From Chondrinema litorale (GTDB taxonomy: Bacteria; Bacteroidota; Bacteroidia; Cytophagales; Flammeovirgaceae): 64,000 nt of DNA. The notes below the pieces were generated by a model. It was not told the DNA's origin. It did no database searches and saw nothing but the letters and a program-made list of their open reading frames with translations. The stretch lies in NCBI RefSeq assembly GCF_026250525.1, contig NZ_CP111045.1:1-64000 (forward strand), written 5' to 3'. Positions 10,296 through 20,800 of the stretch are shown in pieces (the stretch's first letter is position 1; each line of letters starts with the position of its first letter). The position numbers and the translations under genes were made by a program.

Positions 10296-10712
10296 CTATT
10301 TTTTTGAGAAAAAGCGTATTTCGTAAATTTCTTTGTCTGTAGATTTAAAAATGGGTGTGATCATCTTCTTTAATACAAGCTCATTTTTTTCGAGCTTTAA
10401 AATTTTATATCCTCCCATTAATGTTTCATCAGGATTTTTATAGATCATAGAATCTTCTGAAACTATGTCAAATAAAAATTCTTTATTTACTCCATAATTC
10501 TTCTCTGATATTTTTCCTGAGTTAAAGTACTCGTAAGTTGGCCAGTTATCGTTACCATGTTTCATCATATCAAATCCATTTTGGTAAGAGTAAACAGAAT
10601 CTATTTTCCACTCACCATAAATATTTGCTGGGTCTATCTGATTGGCATCATCACAAGCATAAATAAATGCGACAAAAATAATAACACCAGTAAGGATTTT
10701 AGTAATACGCAT
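10296..10712 (-). CDS. Small lipoprotein, lipocalin-like, function unknown
   Basis: Starting at the ATG at 10712 gives 138 residues with a lipoprotein signal MRITKILTGVIIFVAFIYAC; the frame is open for a further 12 codons upstream but those would spoil the signal peptide. The mature part (YGEWKIDSVYSY, ILKLEKNELVLKK, YEIRFFSKK) has the alternating pattern of small lipocalin-like Bacteroidota lipoproteins, but I do not recognise a named family. It lies between SusD and the phosphoesterase, so a part in the same locus is likely; a terminator-like hairpin separates it from SusD. Confidence 0.7.
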   Translation of the reverse strand: MRITKILTGVIIFVAFIYACDDANQIDPANIYGEWKIDSVYSYQNGFDMMKHGNDNWPTYEYFNSGKISEKNYGVNKEFLFDIVSEDSMIYKNPDETLMGGYKILKLEKNELVLKKMITPIFKSTDKEIYEIRFFSKK

Positions 10713-10731
10713 AGTGGCCTTTGGTTTGTCA

Positions 10732-10762
10732 GAAAAACCTGAGTACAAAGTACCCAGGCTTT
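10732..10762 (-). terminator. Hairpin terminator after SusD gene
   Basis: Arms AAACCTGAGTAC (10735-10746) and GTACCCAGGCTT (10750-10761) pair fully if G-U pairs are allowed. Read on the minus strand the stem ends in GGTTTTTC. It lies between the susD stop (10784) and the lipoprotein start (10712). Confidence 0.7.
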
Positions 10763-10783
10763 AGAGTTCAAATTATATAATAT

Positions 10784-12226
10784 TTAATATCCGTCATTTT
10801 GGATAAGTGTACCATTACTTAAGTCTATTTCTGTTTGAGGAATAGCATAGTAATAATGTTTATTTCTATTAAATACTCTTGATGGATCGTAAGTACCTCG
10901 ATCTTCTCCGTATATCGCTACAATGTCTACAATACCAGCTTTGTCCCATCTCATTAAGTCGAAGTGTCTTTGGTTTTCACCAGCAAGTTCCACTCTTCTT
11001 TCATGAATAATATCGTCCATAGTAGCACCAGTAATTTCAGACATACCACTTCTTGCTCTTACTACATTCAGCTCAGTATCTCCACTTTGACCTAATCTAA
11101 TTTTAGCTTCAGCAACTAGTAAATAAACATCTGCTGATCTCAAAAGAGGAATGTTGTCATCTTCGCTAATACCGCCTGTAGAAGTCCATGTAGCGAATTT
11201 TTGGTAGTGGTAACCAGTAGAAGATAAATCTGAAGTATACTCTTCCATTTCTCCACCAATATCTACCATTTCACCTGGCATAAAAACAGAAGCATCTAAT
11301 CTTGGATCGCCTTCTTCAAACTCTTCGATTAAGCTAGGAAGTGGCTCGTGGAAATCCCAACCACCCCAAGCTCTTGGAGTAGTATAAATGTTCCAAGTAG
11401 AAGTAGCCCAAGATTGTAAAGCTTGTACAGCAAATAGCATCTCAGGGTTATTTTCTGTTTCTACTACGAAGTTTTCAGAAAAACTATCTGCTAATTGATA
11501 TGGACCATTAATTACATGGTTACCAGCTTCAATAGCATCTTCGAATCTTTCCATGTACAAATACAATTTGCAAAGTAAACCGTAAGCAGTTCCGCTATGT
11601 ACTCTACCTAAGTTTTCAGTATCAGCCTGATAGCTTTCTGGTAATAGCTCAGCAGCCATTAACAAATCACTTTCGATTTGTGCTTGCATCTCTTCGATGG
11701 TAGGCTTCGCTTTGTTGAAGTCACTGTTCAATTTGTCTTCTTCTAAGATAATAGGAGTTGCACCATAAATTACGTGTAATCTCCAGAATGAAAAACCTCT
11801 TAAGAAATAAGCTTCTCCTAAAGACCTGTTTTTTACATCTTCGTCCATCTCTACATCTGGAGCATTTATCAAAACTGAATTAGCTCTTGAGATCATCTCA
11901 TACTTATGAGACCAGCTATATCTTAAACCAGCATTACTTGCATCAAAAGTTAACTCTTCTAGTGATTGATCTTCTGAGTGGTCACCCGCTCTGTAATCAT
12001 CATCATCAGGAAGGTTAAATTTTTGTTCGGCGTGTCCCCAATAGTTTTCTTCTAACAACGGGTAATAGATTGCATTTACTGCTGAAACTACGTCTGTTTC
12101 GTTTCTCCAGAACTTGTCTGAAGTGTTTTCGCCAAACATGGTAGATTCTAGAATATCATCTTTACAACTTGCCAGAGATAGCAATATCAGCGAAGAAGTA
12201 ATTATTGTTAATTTTAAAGATTTCAT
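10784..12226 (-). CDS. SusD/RagB-family glycan-binding lipoprotein
   Basis: SusD proteins cap the SusC channel at the outer membrane and bind the glycan. Taking the ATG at 12226 gives 480 residues with signal MKSLKLTIITSSLILLSLASC and a lipobox cysteine; 24 further codons open upstream are unlikely to be used. Family signs are TSDKFWRNETDVVSAVNAIYY near the N-terminus, YFLRGFSFWRLHVIYGATPII (TPR-like core), LLRSADVYLLVAEAKIRLG, and the C-terminal IIHERRVELAGENQRHFDLMRW block followed by HYYYAIPQTEIDL. It lies 41 bp downstream of the susC gene. Confidence 0.95.
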   Translation of the reverse strand: MKSLKLTIITSSLILLSLASCKDDILESTMFGENTSDKFWRNETDVVSAVNAIYYPLLEENYWGHAEQKFNLPDDDDYRAGDHSEDQSLEELTFDASNAGLRYSWSHKYEMISRANSVLINAPDVEMDEDVKNRSLGEAYFLRGFSFWRLHVIYGATPIILEEDKLNSDFNKAKPTIEEMQAQIESDLLMAAELLPESYQADTENLGRVHSGTAYGLLCKLYLYMERFEDAIEAGNHVINGPYQLADSFSENFVVETENNPEMLFAVQALQSWATSTWNIYTTPRAWGGWDFHEPLPSLIEEFEEGDPRLDASVFMPGEMVDIGGEMEEYTSDLSSTGYHYQKFATWTSTGGISEDDNIPLLRSADVYLLVAEAKIRLGQSGDTELNVVRARSGMSEITGATMDDIIHERRVELAGENQRHFDLMRWDKAGIVDIVAIYGEDRGTYDPSRVFNRNKHYYYAIPQTEIDLSNGTLIQNDGY

Positions 12227-12267
12227 ATATAAAGTCTTTTCATAAATTTTAATCACCATAATTTTAA

Positions 12268-15200
12268 TTAGAAATTGAGCGTAGCTCCGAATATCCAAGA
12301 TCTAGCTTGTGGATACTGCGCATAATCAACTCCTAACTGTTTATTACCATCTGTATAACCTAGTTCAGGGTCGATACCTGAATAGTTGGTGATTGTAAAT
12401 ATGTTTTGTCCAGTTACGTAGAATCTCGCTCTTGAAACACCTACTTTTTCACTAATCGGACTTGGAAGTGTATAACCTAAAGTAAGGTTTTTAAGTCTCA
12501 TAAATCCACCATCTTCAATAAACAATGTTGAGCTACGGTGATTTAAGTTATTTGAGCTAGTAGTCATTCTTGGAATTGAATTACTTGTGCCCTCACCATT
12601 CCATCTGTTTAAAGTTTCTGCATACATGTTATAAGAATAGGTAGGGTCTAATCCTTGCATTCTATCACCATTAAAGATGTCTTTGCCTGCTTCACCCAAG
12701 ATGAACATGCTTAAATCGAAGCCTTTGTAACTTACACTTGCGTTGATACCATAAGTCATTTTTGGATGCGGGCTACCAATTACTTTTCTATCTTCGTCAT
12801 TGATCATGCCGTCACCATTCAAATCTACAAACTTAGTGTCACCTGGTTGAATTAATCCATCTTCTCTTCTAGAATCGTTTGCTAGTGCAGGATCGTTAGC
12901 AATTTCTGCCTCGTTTTGGTATAACCCATCTGCTACCCATCCATAAAATGATGCTAAAGGCTCACCCACATAAGTTCTAGCAACTTCTTGATTTGGTCTA
13001 CCGTATCTTTGAGACTCTAAATAAGGGGCATTCAATCTAGTTACTTCATTTTTGATGAATGATGCATTACCGCTGATGCTATAAGTTAAACCACCTGAGG
13101 TGTTGTTGTAACCTAGCTCAACCTCCCAACCTTTGTTTTGAAGTTCACCGAAATTTCTATCTGGAACTTCTGCTGTACCTTGAGCCCCAACTGCAGGAAC
13201 TTCCAATAACATTTCTTTAGTAGTTTTTACAAAGTAATTGATGTTTGTAAATAATCTGCCTTGTAAGAAAGCTGCTTCAATACCAAAGTTACTCATCTCT
13301 GCAGTTTCCCAAGAAATGTCTGGGTTAGCAATTAATGTTTGAGCAGTACCAGTTACACCTGTTCCACCAAAAGAGTAAGCATTTGAAACTCTAAGTTTAC
13401 TATAGTATTGGAATGGGTCTACATTTTGGTTACCTAATTGTCCCCAACCACCAGTTAATTTCAAGTTATCGATGAAAGAAACATTCCAGAAGTTTTCTTC
13501 AGATATTCTCCAACCTAATGAGAATGCAGGGAAGTAACCCCAATGATTACCGTCAGCAAATTTTGAAGAACCATCAGATCTAAATGTAGCAGTTAATAAG
13601 TAGCGATCTTTGTAGCTATAGTTCGCTCTACCAAACCAAGATTGTAATGCAGTATATTCTTTAGTATCATCTGCTTCTGTAATTGTAGTAGCGTTTCCTA
13701 AGTCTCTTAAATCGTAATCTTCATTTTCGAAACCTTGTCCTTCTACACTATATCCACTAGTATTAAATGTTTGAGCAGAATAACCTGCTACGATATTAAT
13801 ATTGTGGTCTTCTCCAATTTGTTTATTGTAATTAAGGAAATACTCAGATAGTATTGAGTAATACTGTTGGTTTTCACGAAGTAAATTATTGATCGAGTTA
13901 GTTCTAGTTTGATCTAGAACTTGAATTTCGAATCTGTAGTGGTCATAAATATTGGCGTCTACACCAAAATTAGCTTTTGCACTTAAGTCATCAGTAATTT
14001 TAAACTCACCACCAATTGATCCTAAAATGCGATAGTTTTTCTCGTTTTCGTCATTAGTATCTACAGTAAATATTGGGTTATTTATATCACCAAATTCACT
14101 GCTTATTTGAGAAGAGCTATAAGAACCATCTGCGTATTTAACTGGAAGTCCAGGATGGAATCTGATTGCTGACCATAAAATACCAGTTTGAGCAGAAGTA
14201 GTATTTAAGAAGTTACCTTCTCTACTTGTTAACTGTAAGTTTTGATTCAACTTGAATCTCTTTCCAATCTCATGTGTAGATTTTACTCTAAAGTTATACC
14301 TCTTATAGTAAGAGTTATTCATTAAACCATCTTCGTCATAGAATCCTAATGAGATACCATAAGTAGAGTGTTCTCCTCCACCCATTAAGTTAGCATCTAT
14401 GTTTCTAATAGTTCCTCTTCCTAATAATTCATCTTGCCAGTTTGTTTGCTGTGTTTGGTATTGCGTATCTTCCCAAATTGAATTTACTTCGACACCATCG
14501 TTCGTATATCTTTCTCTTTTTAACATGGCCAAATCATCTGCTTCTAAAACATCTATAGTGTTTATTGCAGAAGAAGTACCATAGTAAGAGTTAAGAGAGA
14601 ATTTTAATCTATCACCTTTGCTACCACTTTTTGTAGTTACAATGATAACACCATTAGCAGCTCTAGTACCATAGATTGCAGAAGACGATGCATCTTTAAG
14701 TATTTCCATTGACTCAATATCATTCGGGTTAATTGAGTTTAGATCACCACCCGGAAATCCGTCGATAACTATCAATGGGTTTGCATTATTAATAGTACCT
14801 GTACCTCTAATTCTGATTGAACCAGCTTGGCCAGGAGCACCACCGTTTCTTACAATTTGTACACCTGCTGCTCTACCTTGTAAAGCCTGAGAGGGATCAG
14901 AAACTGGCATGTTTTGTAAATCTTTACCTTTTACAGAAGAGATGGCTCCAGTTACATCACTCTTTTCTTGCTGGCCGTAACCTACCACAACTAGTTCCTC
15001 TAATTGCTCAATATCTGGCATTAATGCAACCGTATAACTTGTTTGGTTAGTTATTTCTATCTCCTGAGTTATAAAGCCAATATAGCTAAATTGCAAGATT
15101 GAACCGACAGTAGTTTCTAACATAAATTTACCGTCGAAATCTGTAGTTGTACCAGTAGTTGTTCCTTTAACAATAATACTAACACCTGGTAATGGTTCCT

Positions 15201-15648
15201 TATCTTCGGCATTAGTAACTGTTCCAGAAATTACAGCTCTTACAACTTCTTGTTCTATCACTTCAGAAATTGGTTCAGAAAACAAAGTATTTTTTCTGAC
15301 ATGTATATTTTCATCGATTCTTCTAAATGTTAATCCAGAATCTTTGGCAATTTCTCTTAGCAAATCAGCTAATGACTCATTAGTGGCTGTATAAGTAACT
15401 GTCTGATTTTTATCGATGTTGCGCGCATCAAACACAAACCCAAAACCTGTTTGAGTTTCGATTTGCTTAAATACATCTTTCAATTTTTGATTTTCTAGAC
15501 GTACGGATACGTAAACGTCTTCAATACTTGGTTTTTGCGCTGCACCTTCCTTGGCTATCAGGAAAGAATACAGAAAGCATTGCATTATAATACCAAGTAT
15601 ACCATATTTTGACATGAGTAAAACTTGTCTGAGTAATTTAAACTTCAT
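12268..15648 (-). CDS. SusC/RagA TonB-dependent receptor with N-terminal STN signalling domain
   Basis: This is the outer-membrane channel that imports the SusD-bound glycan using TonB energy. From the ATG at 15648 it has 1,126 residues. Order of domains: signal peptide (FLIAKEGAAQ), STN domain (VSVRLENQKLKDVFKQIE, TGFGFVFDARNI), carboxypeptidase-regulatory-like domain (EPLPGVSIIVKGTTTGTTTD), plug (VVVGYGQQEKSDVTGAISSV, GSIRIRGTGTINNANPLIVI, SAIYGTRAANGVIIVTTK) and a beta-barrel ending in ATLNF. The STN domain is known to contact FecR-type anti-sigma factors, and fecR and sigma genes lie immediately upstream, so uptake is probably coupled to self-induction. The frame is open 25 codons further upstream; another ATG is at 15678. 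Confidence 0.95.
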   Translation of the reverse strand: MKFKLLRQVLLMSKYGILGIIMQCFLYSFLIAKEGAAQKPSIEDVYVSVRLENQKLKDVFKQIETQTGFGFVFDARNIDKNQTVTYTATNESLADLLREIAKDSGLTFRRIDENIHVRKNTLFSEPISEVIEQEVVRAVISGTVTNAEDKEPLPGVSIIVKGTTTGTTTDFDGKFMLETTVGSILQFSYIGFITQEIEITNQTSYTVALMPDIEQLEELVVVGYGQQEKSDVTGAISSVKGKDLQNMPVSDPSQALQGRAAGVQIVRNGGAPGQAGSIRIRGTGTINNANPLIVIDGFPGGDLNSINPNDIESMEILKDASSSAIYGTRAANGVIIVTTKSGSKGDRLKFSLNSYYGTSSAINTIDVLEADDLAMLKRERYTNDGVEVNSIWEDTQYQTQQTNWQDELLGRGTIRNIDANLMGGGEHSTYGISLGFYDEDGLMNNSYYKRYNFRVKSTHEIGKRFKLNQNLQLTSREGNFLNTTSAQTGILWSAIRFHPGLPVKYADGSYSSSQISSEFGDINNPIFTVDTNDENEKNYRILGSIGGEFKITDDLSAKANFGVDANIYDHYRFEIQVLDQTRTNSINNLLRENQQYYSILSEYFLNYNKQIGEDHNINIVAGYSAQTFNTSGYSVEGQGFENEDYDLRDLGNATTITEADDTKEYTALQSWFGRANYSYKDRYLLTATFRSDGSSKFADGNHWGYFPAFSLGWRISEENFWNVSFIDNLKLTGGWGQLGNQNVDPFQYYSKLRVSNAYSFGGTGVTGTAQTLIANPDISWETAEMSNFGIEAAFLQGRLFTNINYFVKTTKEMLLEVPAVGAQGTAEVPDRNFGELQNKGWEVELGYNNTSGGLTYSISGNASFIKNEVTRLNAPYLESQRYGRPNQEVARTYVGEPLASFYGWVADGLYQNEAEIANDPALANDSRREDGLIQPGDTKFVDLNGDGMINDEDRKVIGSPHPKMTYGINASVSYKGFDLSMFILGEAGKDIFNGDRMQGLDPTYSYNMYAETLNRWNGEGTSNSIPRMTTSSNNLNHRSSTLFIEDGGFMRLKNLTLGYTLPSPISEKVGVSRARFYVTGQNIFTITNYSGIDPELGYTDGNKQLGVDYAQYPQARSWIFGATLNF

Positions 15649-15826
15649 AAATTGGAAAGTTTTTGGTGAATAATTCATCAAGGGCAATATATACCAAGGA
15701 TTACTACCCGATTGTTGCCACACAATTTTGCTTAAGTAATCTTTGGTTTTTTTATTAAAAAAAGTTCAGCAGATTTTCATCAAACTGGATAAAACAATAG
15801 CTAACTAGTATTTTTCATATTATTCT

Positions 15827-16870
15827 TTACTTACCTGTTAAAATAATTTCATTACCATTTATCTCGTAAGCTATACCAGCACTAAACTCGATACCATCTA
15901 GTACATGTTTAAGGCTTTTATTTGTATAGCTCCCATTTACTGAGCAATTAATATTTCCCTTGAGTTTTACATCCACATCGTACCACATTTCTATTTTTTG
16001 CTTGATCTGCTTGATGTTGGCATTTTCAAAATAAAGGGTACCGTCTTTCCACGCTATCCATTCCATCTTGAAATTACTCTTGGTAGATTGCTTGTTGTTA
16101 GTATTGTAAGTTAGCTGTTCTGTTGGGTTAAGGAAGTGTATATTTGTTGTGTCTTTAAGGTCTTCTACTACCACTTTACCAGTGGCGAGCATTACAGTTA
16201 CTTGTTCGTCTTCTGCAAAGTTTCTAATATTAAAAGAAGTACCTAAAGCGGTAGTAAGTAAACCTCTTGCATTTACAGTAAAAGGTTTTTCTGGGTTTTC
16301 TGCAACTTCAAAAAAAGCTTCACCTTCAAGGTAAACTTCTCTTTGGTTATTAAAATCCTTTCTAAACTTTATTAAAGTATTAGAATTTAATTTTATACTA
16401 GAACCATCTGGCAATGTAACCAATAGTTTCTGACCCTTTGAAGTCGACTTTGTTATATATTCTATAGCGGCAACTTTCTGAATTTCTTCTTCAAATATGC
16501 CTTTGTTATAGCTAAAGTATAATATTGATGATATTACAATTAAAGAAAAAACAGCAGCATATTTCCAAGAAGCCTCTAACCAGTAAGAAACTTCTAGTTT
16601 CGGATTTTTCGAGTTCACAATTTTTTGTTGTGACTGCACATTATGCGCTTTATCTTCCAAAGCAATTTTGCTCATTGTAATACTAAAAAGCTCATTTAAA
16701 TCAGACTTCGATTCTTCACTATTGGTATTTTTATAATTGATTAAGGTATTATACTTAAGTTGTTTTAACTTATCGTCTTTTAATAATGCATCTAATTCTT
16801 TTGATTCGGCTGATGTAATTTCATTAGCCAATTTTCTGACTAATAATAGCCTGAATCTATCATTTTCCAT
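15827..16870 (-). CDS. FecR-family anti-sigma factor
   Basis: This 347-residue single-pass protein has a cytoplasmic N-terminal part (about residues 1-95, FRLLLVRKLANEITSAESKE), a membrane segment (YAAVFSLIVISSILYFS) and a periplasmic FecR domain with TLPDGSSIKLNSNTLIKF, EVYLEGEAFFEVAENPEKPF and ALGTSFNIRNF. The C-terminal DUF4974-like part (FENANIKQIKQKIEMWYDVDV) resembles an STN fold. In this family the protein holds or activates the partner ECF sigma factor in response to the STN domain of the receptor. It is 46 bp downstream of the sigma gene and upstream of susC. Confidence 0.95.
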   Translation of the reverse strand: MENDRFRLLLVRKLANEITSAESKELDALLKDDKLKQLKYNTLINYKNTNSEESKSDLNELFSITMSKIALEDKAHNVQSQQKIVNSKNPKLEVSYWLEASWKYAAVFSLIVISSILYFSYNKGIFEEEIQKVAAIEYITKSTSKGQKLLVTLPDGSSIKLNSNTLIKFRKDFNNQREVYLEGEAFFEVAENPEKPFTVNARGLLTTALGTSFNIRNFAEDEQVTVMLATGKVVVEDLKDTTNIHFLNPTEQLTYNTNNKQSTKSNFKMEWIAWKDGTLYFENANIKQIKQKIEMWYDVDVKLKGNINCSVNGSYTNKSLKHVLDGIEFSAGIAYEINGNEIILTGK

Positions 16871-16916
16871 TTTTATGAGCTTTTTTATTTATAGACAGGA
16901 GTAATTCAAAAATTAC

Positions 16917-17552
16917 TTACAAGGGAAGTAAAAAAAATATGAAAAAAATTATCGAGATAATCTGACCATGCTTTCGGAGTTTCTTTTTCTTAGATAAATA
17001 GTCTTCTAAAGACACCTCTAGCTTCTTAACTGCACGTACTAAATGAGTCTCTACAGTTCTAGGAGAAATATCTAAAATATTGGCGACCTCTTTATATTTA
17101 AGGCCATCTTCTTTAACTAGTTTAAAAACCATTTTAGATTGAAAAGGGAGTTTTTCCACAGCAGCATTTAATAAAGTTTGCAACTCTTTGTATTCAAGTG
17201 CACTACCGGGGTCTGAACTAAAATGGAATTTATTATAGAAGGATTTGTCTATTGAAAAAACAGGTCTTTTTTGATACTTATCTATCGCATTTAAAGACTG
17301 GTTTTTTGTAGCTATATAGAGATATGTATGGATTGATTTTATCTCTGTTAAGTTTTTTCTGTTTTTCCAAAGCTTTACAAATACATCAGAAACAATTTCT
17401 TCTGCTAATTCTTTTTGCGAAATATAGTTCCTTGAAAAATTTAGTAGTTTTTCAAAGTATAGCTTAAATAAAGTCTCAAATGATTTTTGATCATCATCAT
17501 TCGAGATTTTACTTAACAAAGAACTAATTTGTTTCTGATCTACTTTTTCCAA
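16917..17552 (-). CDS. ECF RNA polymerase sigma factor (Bacteroidota SusCD-linked type)
   Basis: This 211-residue protein has sigma region 2 (FETLFKLYFEKLLNFSRNYI, EIVSDVFVKLWKNR, IKSIHTYLYIATKNQSLNAI) and region 4 (LPFQSKMVFKLVKEDGLKYK, EVANILDISPRTVETHLVRA). It ends in a hydrophobic tail (IISIIFFIFFLLPL) found in many Bacteroidota family members. The only start in the frame that keeps region 2 is a TTG at 17552, since no ATG lies between it and an in-frame TGA upstream. With the FecR and STN-receptor genes that follow, it should direct transcription of this glycan locus. Confidence 0.93.
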   Translation of the reverse strand: MEKVDQKQISSLLSKISNDDDQKSFETLFKLYFEKLLNFSRNYISQKELAEEIVSDVFVKLWKNRKNLTEIKSIHTYLYIATKNQSLNAIDKYQKRPVFSIDKSFYNKFHFSSDPGSALEYKELQTLLNAAVEKLPFQSKMVFKLVKEDGLKYKEVANILDISPRTVETHLVRAVKKLEVSLEDYLSKKKKLRKHGQIISIIFFIFFLLPL

Positions 17553-17863
17553 AGCAAATTGATTATGATGATAATTATCTTCTCAATCTAGCAAAATTCA
17601 AAATAAGAAAAAAACCTCTTTTTTAATTCACTTACAGTTTTAGCACTAAACCGATTTTACACTACCCAATTAGTATATAACTTATTGAGTTTAATAATTT
17701 GTCATTCTCAATGTTACCCAAACATAATTTTATAATACTATTATATATAGGTATTTTCATATTCTTTTTACTAAAGTTAAAGTCAATATTTATTTTTTTT
17801 CATTCATCTACTATTAATAGATATTTTTTGAAATTTTAATATCAAGTAAGCCAATCATTTAAA
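17553..17863 (-). other. AT-rich intergenic region upstream of sigma gene
   Basis: This 311-bp stretch lies between the GH92 stop and the sigma factor start, both on the minus strand. It is AT-rich and holds no open frame of note. It must contain the promoter of the sigma-FecR-SusCD genes if that is a separate operon, but I see no clear match to the Bacteroidota promoter consensus. Confidence 0.5.
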
Positions 17864-20800
17864 TTATGGCGCAGATTTATGGTTTTGCTTTTCGGATTTG
17901 TAAATGTCAGATACTTGAATTTCTGTTAATGCCTCCCCAAATATTTTTACAATATCCATGTACCCTTCGTAGATTCTTTCACCAGGAAATTCTTCGTTTC
18001 TACCTACTGCCCATTTTCCTTTTACAGTTAAATTTTTAGGTGCTTCTAATGGTAAGCTACCAGCAAATACGCCATCGATATATACTTTTAGAATGGTTCC
18101 TTCACAAACACCAACAATGTGGTGCCAGTTACCAAACCAGTTAGATGGTAAAGGCACATTGCATTCTCCTCTTCCCCAACCTCCAGCAAAAAAGTTTAAG
18201 CTACCATAAGAAGTTTGCTGTAAAACATGGTTATCACCTTTTGTTATAAGGTCTATCGATTTACCCTGATTGTTTTTAGAAGGATACAACCAACCCATCA
18301 TAGTGATAGATTCATTAAACTGATCAAGACTTTGAGATTCTGGAATATCTATCATCATATTTTTATCGAAGTATGGAAGCTTATCAAAAGAAGTCTCATT
18401 TGACTCTTGCCCAGTCGTCTGAATATTTGCATGATTATTAAATCCGGAAATATCTTGAATTAAACCCTCTTCTGTTCTTTTTGCCAATTGTAAATCCAAC
18501 AAATTCGATTCGGCGGCACTTTCATAAGTTTTATATTTTTGAGATTGCTTACCAACTTTGATTGAATGAGTCCCCTGATCAGAAGTTAAAAAGGAATGTG
18601 TAACAGTATTAGATTCTCCCGGTCGCAAATTCAATTCAAAATTGAAAATTGTATTTCCATCTTCTTTCACTGGAATATTAAATTTATAAGCTTTCCAACC
18701 AATGTTTTTGATGGTGACAGCAAGCTTTTGCTCATTGCCAGACTCAACCAATGTATTCAAATCAATCTCACTCACTTCAAATTGATTAGACATGGGCAAC
18801 TTAGGTTGTTTTACCTTTATAGTATGTACTTCATCAAAACCTGAAAGTGCTACCTCTACTTTGTCTAACTCATATAATTTACAATATAAAGTATCAGAAA
18901 TTTTTCCATTTGAGGGAACAAGACAATATTTTGAGACATACTCTTTCTCATTTATTTTTAAAGCTACCTTTTTGGTACCTATACTACCTTTGTTCTCTAG
19001 CGTGAAGTAAACTGGCACTTCTTCATTAGGAAAAACTACCTTTTTGGGAAGCTCTAATTCTCTAATTTCTATTGCCGGCTTATCATGTATTTCGGTTAAC
19101 AAAGCAGGATTGGAATATTCTGGATAAACTGAAAAAGGTGTTTCCTGAACTTGATAAGATAAAGTACCTCCTTGGCTTACGACTTCATGAGAAATCCACA
19201 ATTTATCATGTGCCTTTCCATCAATATAAATTGATTGAATGTATTTATCATTTTCAGACTTCTTATCTGATTGAATCACCAAATCTTGAGTGTTCGGTAA
19301 ATGCACAGTTGCAGATTTAAATAATGGAGCAACCATATCATAATTAGGTTTGCCCGGTGCAGTTGGGTAAAATCCCAAAGCACTAAACACATACCAACTT
19401 GACATAGAACCTAGATCGTCGTTACCGGGAATACCACCAGGAGTTGGCAAAAATCTATTCACCAAAACATCGTGCACCCATTGCTGCGTAAGTTCCGGAT
19501 GGTTGGCATAAGTAAACATATAAGGCACATGAAACATGGTTTCATTATCAAACAAGATGATCTCATTTGATAGTGCAGAATCTAACATGTTAGCAAAACT
19601 TTCATCTCCACCCATCAAGTTTACCAGATCAACTGGTTGAAATGGAATGGCAAAAGTATACACCCATTGGTCGCCCTCCTTGTAACCGAATGTTCCCGGA
19701 TTATTATTAAACACACCATCTTTTACAGGTTGCATAAATAGCATTTCTGGATTAAACACATGTCGGTAACCTAAACTTCTATCCAATGCTTTTAGATAGA
19801 TAGCATCATCTTGCATTACATTGGCAAATTGCGCCAAAGCCCAATCATCGTAAGCATACTCCACAGTTCTGGTAATAGATTCTGGAATGTCGGATGGTAG
19901 ATAACCCAATTTATGATAGTCTTCTAAATGATGTCTGATAAATGGTGATTTATCAATACTCTCCAACATCGCCTTGTAAAGTAAATCTTTATCTAGCTCA
20001 ATACCTTTAAGATAAGAATCTACCAAAACAGGCACAGTATGATTGCCCGTCATCGGGTCAGCAGGTAAACTTCCGGTTTGCTCATAGATGTTTAACAAAG
20101 ACAACATCATGTCTTTTTGAATCTCTGGGAAGAGCAATGTCAATAATGGATGCAAAGAGCGATAAGTATCCCAAGCAGAAAAACCACCATATTCAAACTC
20201 ACCTTCAGTCTTGTGGATTTTGCCATCTCTGCCTTTATAATTTCCATCAACATCACTAATTACCCAAGGCAATAATAAAGAATGGTAAAGCGCAGTGTAA
20301 AATGTCTTTTTCTTAGCTACATCTTCATCATCGATATCGATAACTGCTAACTTCTTTTCCCATTCACTTTTAGCTGCCACTCGAACTTCATCAAAACTTT
20401 TCTCTTTTATTTCTTTATTAAAGTTTTTAATGGCACTCTCTAAACTCACATGAGAAAGTGACAATCTTAATTCAATTACTTTTTCAGATTCAGCTTCAGG
20501 AAAAGATAAAATCATTCCCCCCTCAGAAGAAAACGATTTTGTAAAACCTTCACTAAACTCAAAATAAACATTGGCTTTAGTTCCAGAAATGCTCGTATCT
20601 GAAATTACATTTAAATCACCAACATCACCTATATATATATAAGGCGTGATTCCTTTAGGAAAAGTAAATTTATAGATGCCACTTCGCATAGTGGTAGTTG
20701 TTTCGGTGCGTGTTTGATCATCTGAAAATTGTACGCTGTAAAATCCGGGTTCAGCTTTTTCACTATTATGCTCAAAAGGGCGAAAGCTTTTTCCGGAAAC